NCBI GenBank assembly: GCA_017475845.1 | Contig: JAFVEU010000259.1 | Coordinates: 1 to 6,318 of the forward strand | Length of the DNA: 6,318 bases | Direction: 5' to 3' | DNA from: Lachnospiraceae bacterium | GTDB taxonomy: Bacteria; Bacillota; Clostridia; Lachnospirales; Lachnospiraceae | Part shown: one piece after another, positions 5,072 through 6,318 of the stretch | Numbering within the stretch: position 1 is the stretch's first letter | Layout of the letters: each line of letters starts with the position of its first letter | Position numbers and translations under genes: made by a program | Notes under the pieces: generated by a model | Told to the model about the DNA's origin: nothing | Database searches by the model: none | Seen by the model: the letters and a program-made list of their open reading frames with translations, nothing else

Positions 5072-5944
5072 ATGGAAAAAGCCAATGACAGCAGAGCCTT
5101 AGGAACCTTTATCGCCTCGATGTTCATCTTCGGGACCATCGGGGTATTAAGGCGCTATATACCCCTGTCATCCGCCCTGCTCTGCTTCACCCGGGGGATC
5201 CTGGGTGGGCTCTTTCTACTTGTCTTTGTAAGGATAAAAAAGATCGATGCCGGTAAGAAGCCGGACTTAAACGTCCTTATCCGGCTCATCATCACCGGAG
5301 CAATGATCGGGATCAACTGGATCCTGCTCTTTGAAGCCTATAACCATACCACTGTGGCCATAGCAACCCTCTGTTATTACATGGAGCCCACCATGATAAT
5401 ACTCTTATCTCCCCTGATATTTAAGGAAAGGCTTACGGGGAAAAGAATGCTGTGCGCAGCAGTCTCCATTGCCGGAATGGTGCTTGTGTCCGGCGTCCTG
5501 GGAGAGAGTCCTGAAGGTGGCAGTATCAAAGGAGTGATCCTGGGTCTCGGCGCCGCATTGTTCTATTCTGCCGTAGTCATCATGAATAAAAAGACCCCCG
5601 GCGTGGAACAATACCGGAGGACCACTGTTCTGCTGCTGTCGGCAGGTCTTGTGATGCTGCCCTATCTCATGATCAAAAAGGAAGCTTCAGCCACCCACAT
5701 CACTCCCATGGCCCTCATCCTCCTTCTTATAATGGGAATACTCCACACAGGCATTGCCTACGCCATGTATTTCGGAAGCATGGAGGGGCTTAAGATGCAG
5801 ACCGTAGCTGTCCTAAGCTATATAGACCCGGTATCGGCTCTTTTTTTCTCCGCACTGCTCCTTAAAGAACCCCTGGGGATACCGGGGATCATCGGAGCCG
5901 TTATGATAATAGGCTCCGCCATGATACTTCATTTGGCGCTATAG
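5072..5944 (+). CDS. EamA/DMT-superfamily permease, ten-helix
   Basis: A 290-residue inner-membrane transporter of the drug/metabolite transporter superfamily, most likely exporting or importing a small metabolite; the substrate cannot be predicted. Two EamA repeats are seen, about residues 10-140 and 152-288, each with five hydrophobic segments. Each ends in the family signature: EPTMIILLSPLIFKERLTG (105-123), and IDPVSALFFSALLLKEPLG (251-269). Length and topology are normal and nothing is broken. It is preceded by a hairpin-rich leader with a distant ribosome binding site. Its last 16 bases overlap the end of an opposite-strand recombinase fragment. No terminator is visible after it: TTAAGG/CCTTAA at 5951-5969 forms only a weak stem without a T-run. 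The gene lies between possible mobile-element remnants, which may mean it was acquired or disturbed, though its composition is not clearly different. Confidence 0.95.
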   Translation: MEKANDSRALGTFIASMFIFGTIGVLRRYIPLSSALLCFTRGILGGLFLLVFVRIKKIDAGKKPDLNVLIRLIITGAMIGINWILLFEAYNHTTVAIATLCYYMEPTMIILLSPLIFKERLTGKRMLCAAVSIAGMVLVSGVLGESPEGGSIKGVILGLGAALFYSAVVIMNKKTPGVEQYRRTTVLLLSAGLVMLPYLMIKKEASATHITPMALILLLIMGILHTGIAYAMYFGSMEGLKMQTVAVLSYIDPVSALFFSALLLKEPLGIPGIIGAVMIIGSAMILHLAL

Positions 5945-6261
5945 CTTCCGTTAAGGTTATTGCCCTTAAACAGGATCTGCTTTTCAAGCCTTTCAATCTC
6001 AGCATTGGCTTTTGCCTGCTTTTCTTCTATCCTGCCTGAAAGCATCTTGAACTTAGTCTCGGTGATGATCCCATTTGAAAGATCATCATACAGCTTTACA
6101 TAGCGCTCATCTGCTTCTGCATTTTCTTTTTTAAGCTTTGCCAGCTTATCCGAAAACGCCTTTGCCTTTTCCTGTCCGTTAGCTCCCATCCTGCGCATCT
6201 TCAAGCACTTCATTACTATCCAGGCCCGCATCTTCAGATGATTCTTCAGATGATGTGACAT
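5929..6261 (-). pseudogene. C-terminal remnant of a serine site-specific recombinase
   Basis: A 110-codon open frame whose residues from about 30 to 103 are a charged coiled coil. The segment KLYDDLSNGIITETKFKML followed by SGRIEEKQAKANAEIERLEKQI resembles the 'LYED..GkI...rF..ls..y..EQ..L...i..Le' C-terminal region of large serine recombinases (TndX/Tn4451-like, DUF4368 neighbourhood). The catalytic resolvase domain and the recombinase domain (together several hundred residues) are absent. The first 26 residues do not fit the family, and a TAA stands in frame immediately before the ATG. It is therefore probably the degraded 3' end of an integrase gene from a lost mobile element. A different frame (6307-6182) encodes a 42-codon acidic, Ser/Glu/Asp-rich stretch ending at TAA 6181-6179, perhaps evidence of a frameshift. 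The frame ends inside the EamA gene, overlapping it by 16 bp. A small expressed coiled-coil protein cannot be excluded. Confidence 0.6.
6231..6254. repeat. 12-bp perfect tandem duplication
   Basis: TCTTCAGATGAT occurs twice head to tail (6231-6242 and 6243-6254), near the 5' end of the recombinase-like fragment. Being 12 bases, it preserves every frame. It may reflect slippage in a region no longer under selection. Bases 6262-6318 beyond it show no other recognisable feature; all three minus-strand frames there contain stops. Confidence 0.85.
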
Positions 6262-6318
6262 TTACAGAAGCTCGTCCTTCCGTGTTACTGTGCCCGGCAG
6301 CATTTCTTTAGCTGATCC

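Noticed and set aside
5951..5969. Terminator after the EamA gene
   Set aside because: TTAAGG/CCTTAA makes only a six-base, AU-rich stem, and no T-run follows on either strand.

Overview
The window looks like chromosomal DNA of an anaerobic Firmicute, probably a Clostridia/Lachnospiraceae relative. This rests on near-consensus sigma-A promoters, purine-rich AAGGAG ribosome binding sites, intrinsic terminators, frequent ATA, AGA and AGG codons, and protein types common there (ferredoxin-tailed aldo/keto reductase, single-chain ABC exporter, EamA permease). The genus cannot be fixed from the sequence alone.

Layout. Positions 1-437 hold no credible gene. They carry three tandem-repeat families side by side: a 74-bp unit (x2), a 64-bp unit with a hairpin (x3) and a 15-bp unit (x4). 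An intrinsic terminator (438-471) closes a minus-strand gene group that reads, in transcription order, ABC exporter (2341-4071), six-helix DUF308/HdeD-like membrane protein (1699-2250) and aldo/keto reductase with two predicted [4Fe-4S] clusters (487-1662). A second promoter, of extended -10 type, lies between the ABC gene and the DUF308 gene. It would let the last two genes be expressed on their own.

A 176-bp divergent region (4072-4247) separates the ABC gene from a plus-strand glutathione peroxidase-family gene (4248-4790). The peroxidase has a perfect TTGACA-17-TATAAT promoter. A candidate promoter for the ABC gene lies on the opposite strand over almost the same bases, and an 8-bp palindrome sits in the shared spacer. 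The peroxidase gene ends at a strong terminator.

Next comes a 281-bp gap. Its right half is a highly structured leader of three consecutive hairpins ahead of an EamA/DMT permease gene (5072-5944). The first hairpin resembles the subterminal palindromes of IS200/IS605 elements. The permease stop codon overlaps the 3' end of an opposite-strand fragment (5929-6261) that resembles the C-terminal coiled region of a large serine recombinase.

Together the genes suggest a redox or stress-defence and export neighbourhood (thiol peroxidase, Fe-S reductase, membrane stress-type protein, exporter), next to a permease flanked by possible mobile-element debris. That functional link is inference. I see no convincing new multi-gene system. 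The least explained parts are the nested repeats at 1-420 and the hairpin leader at 4930-5040.
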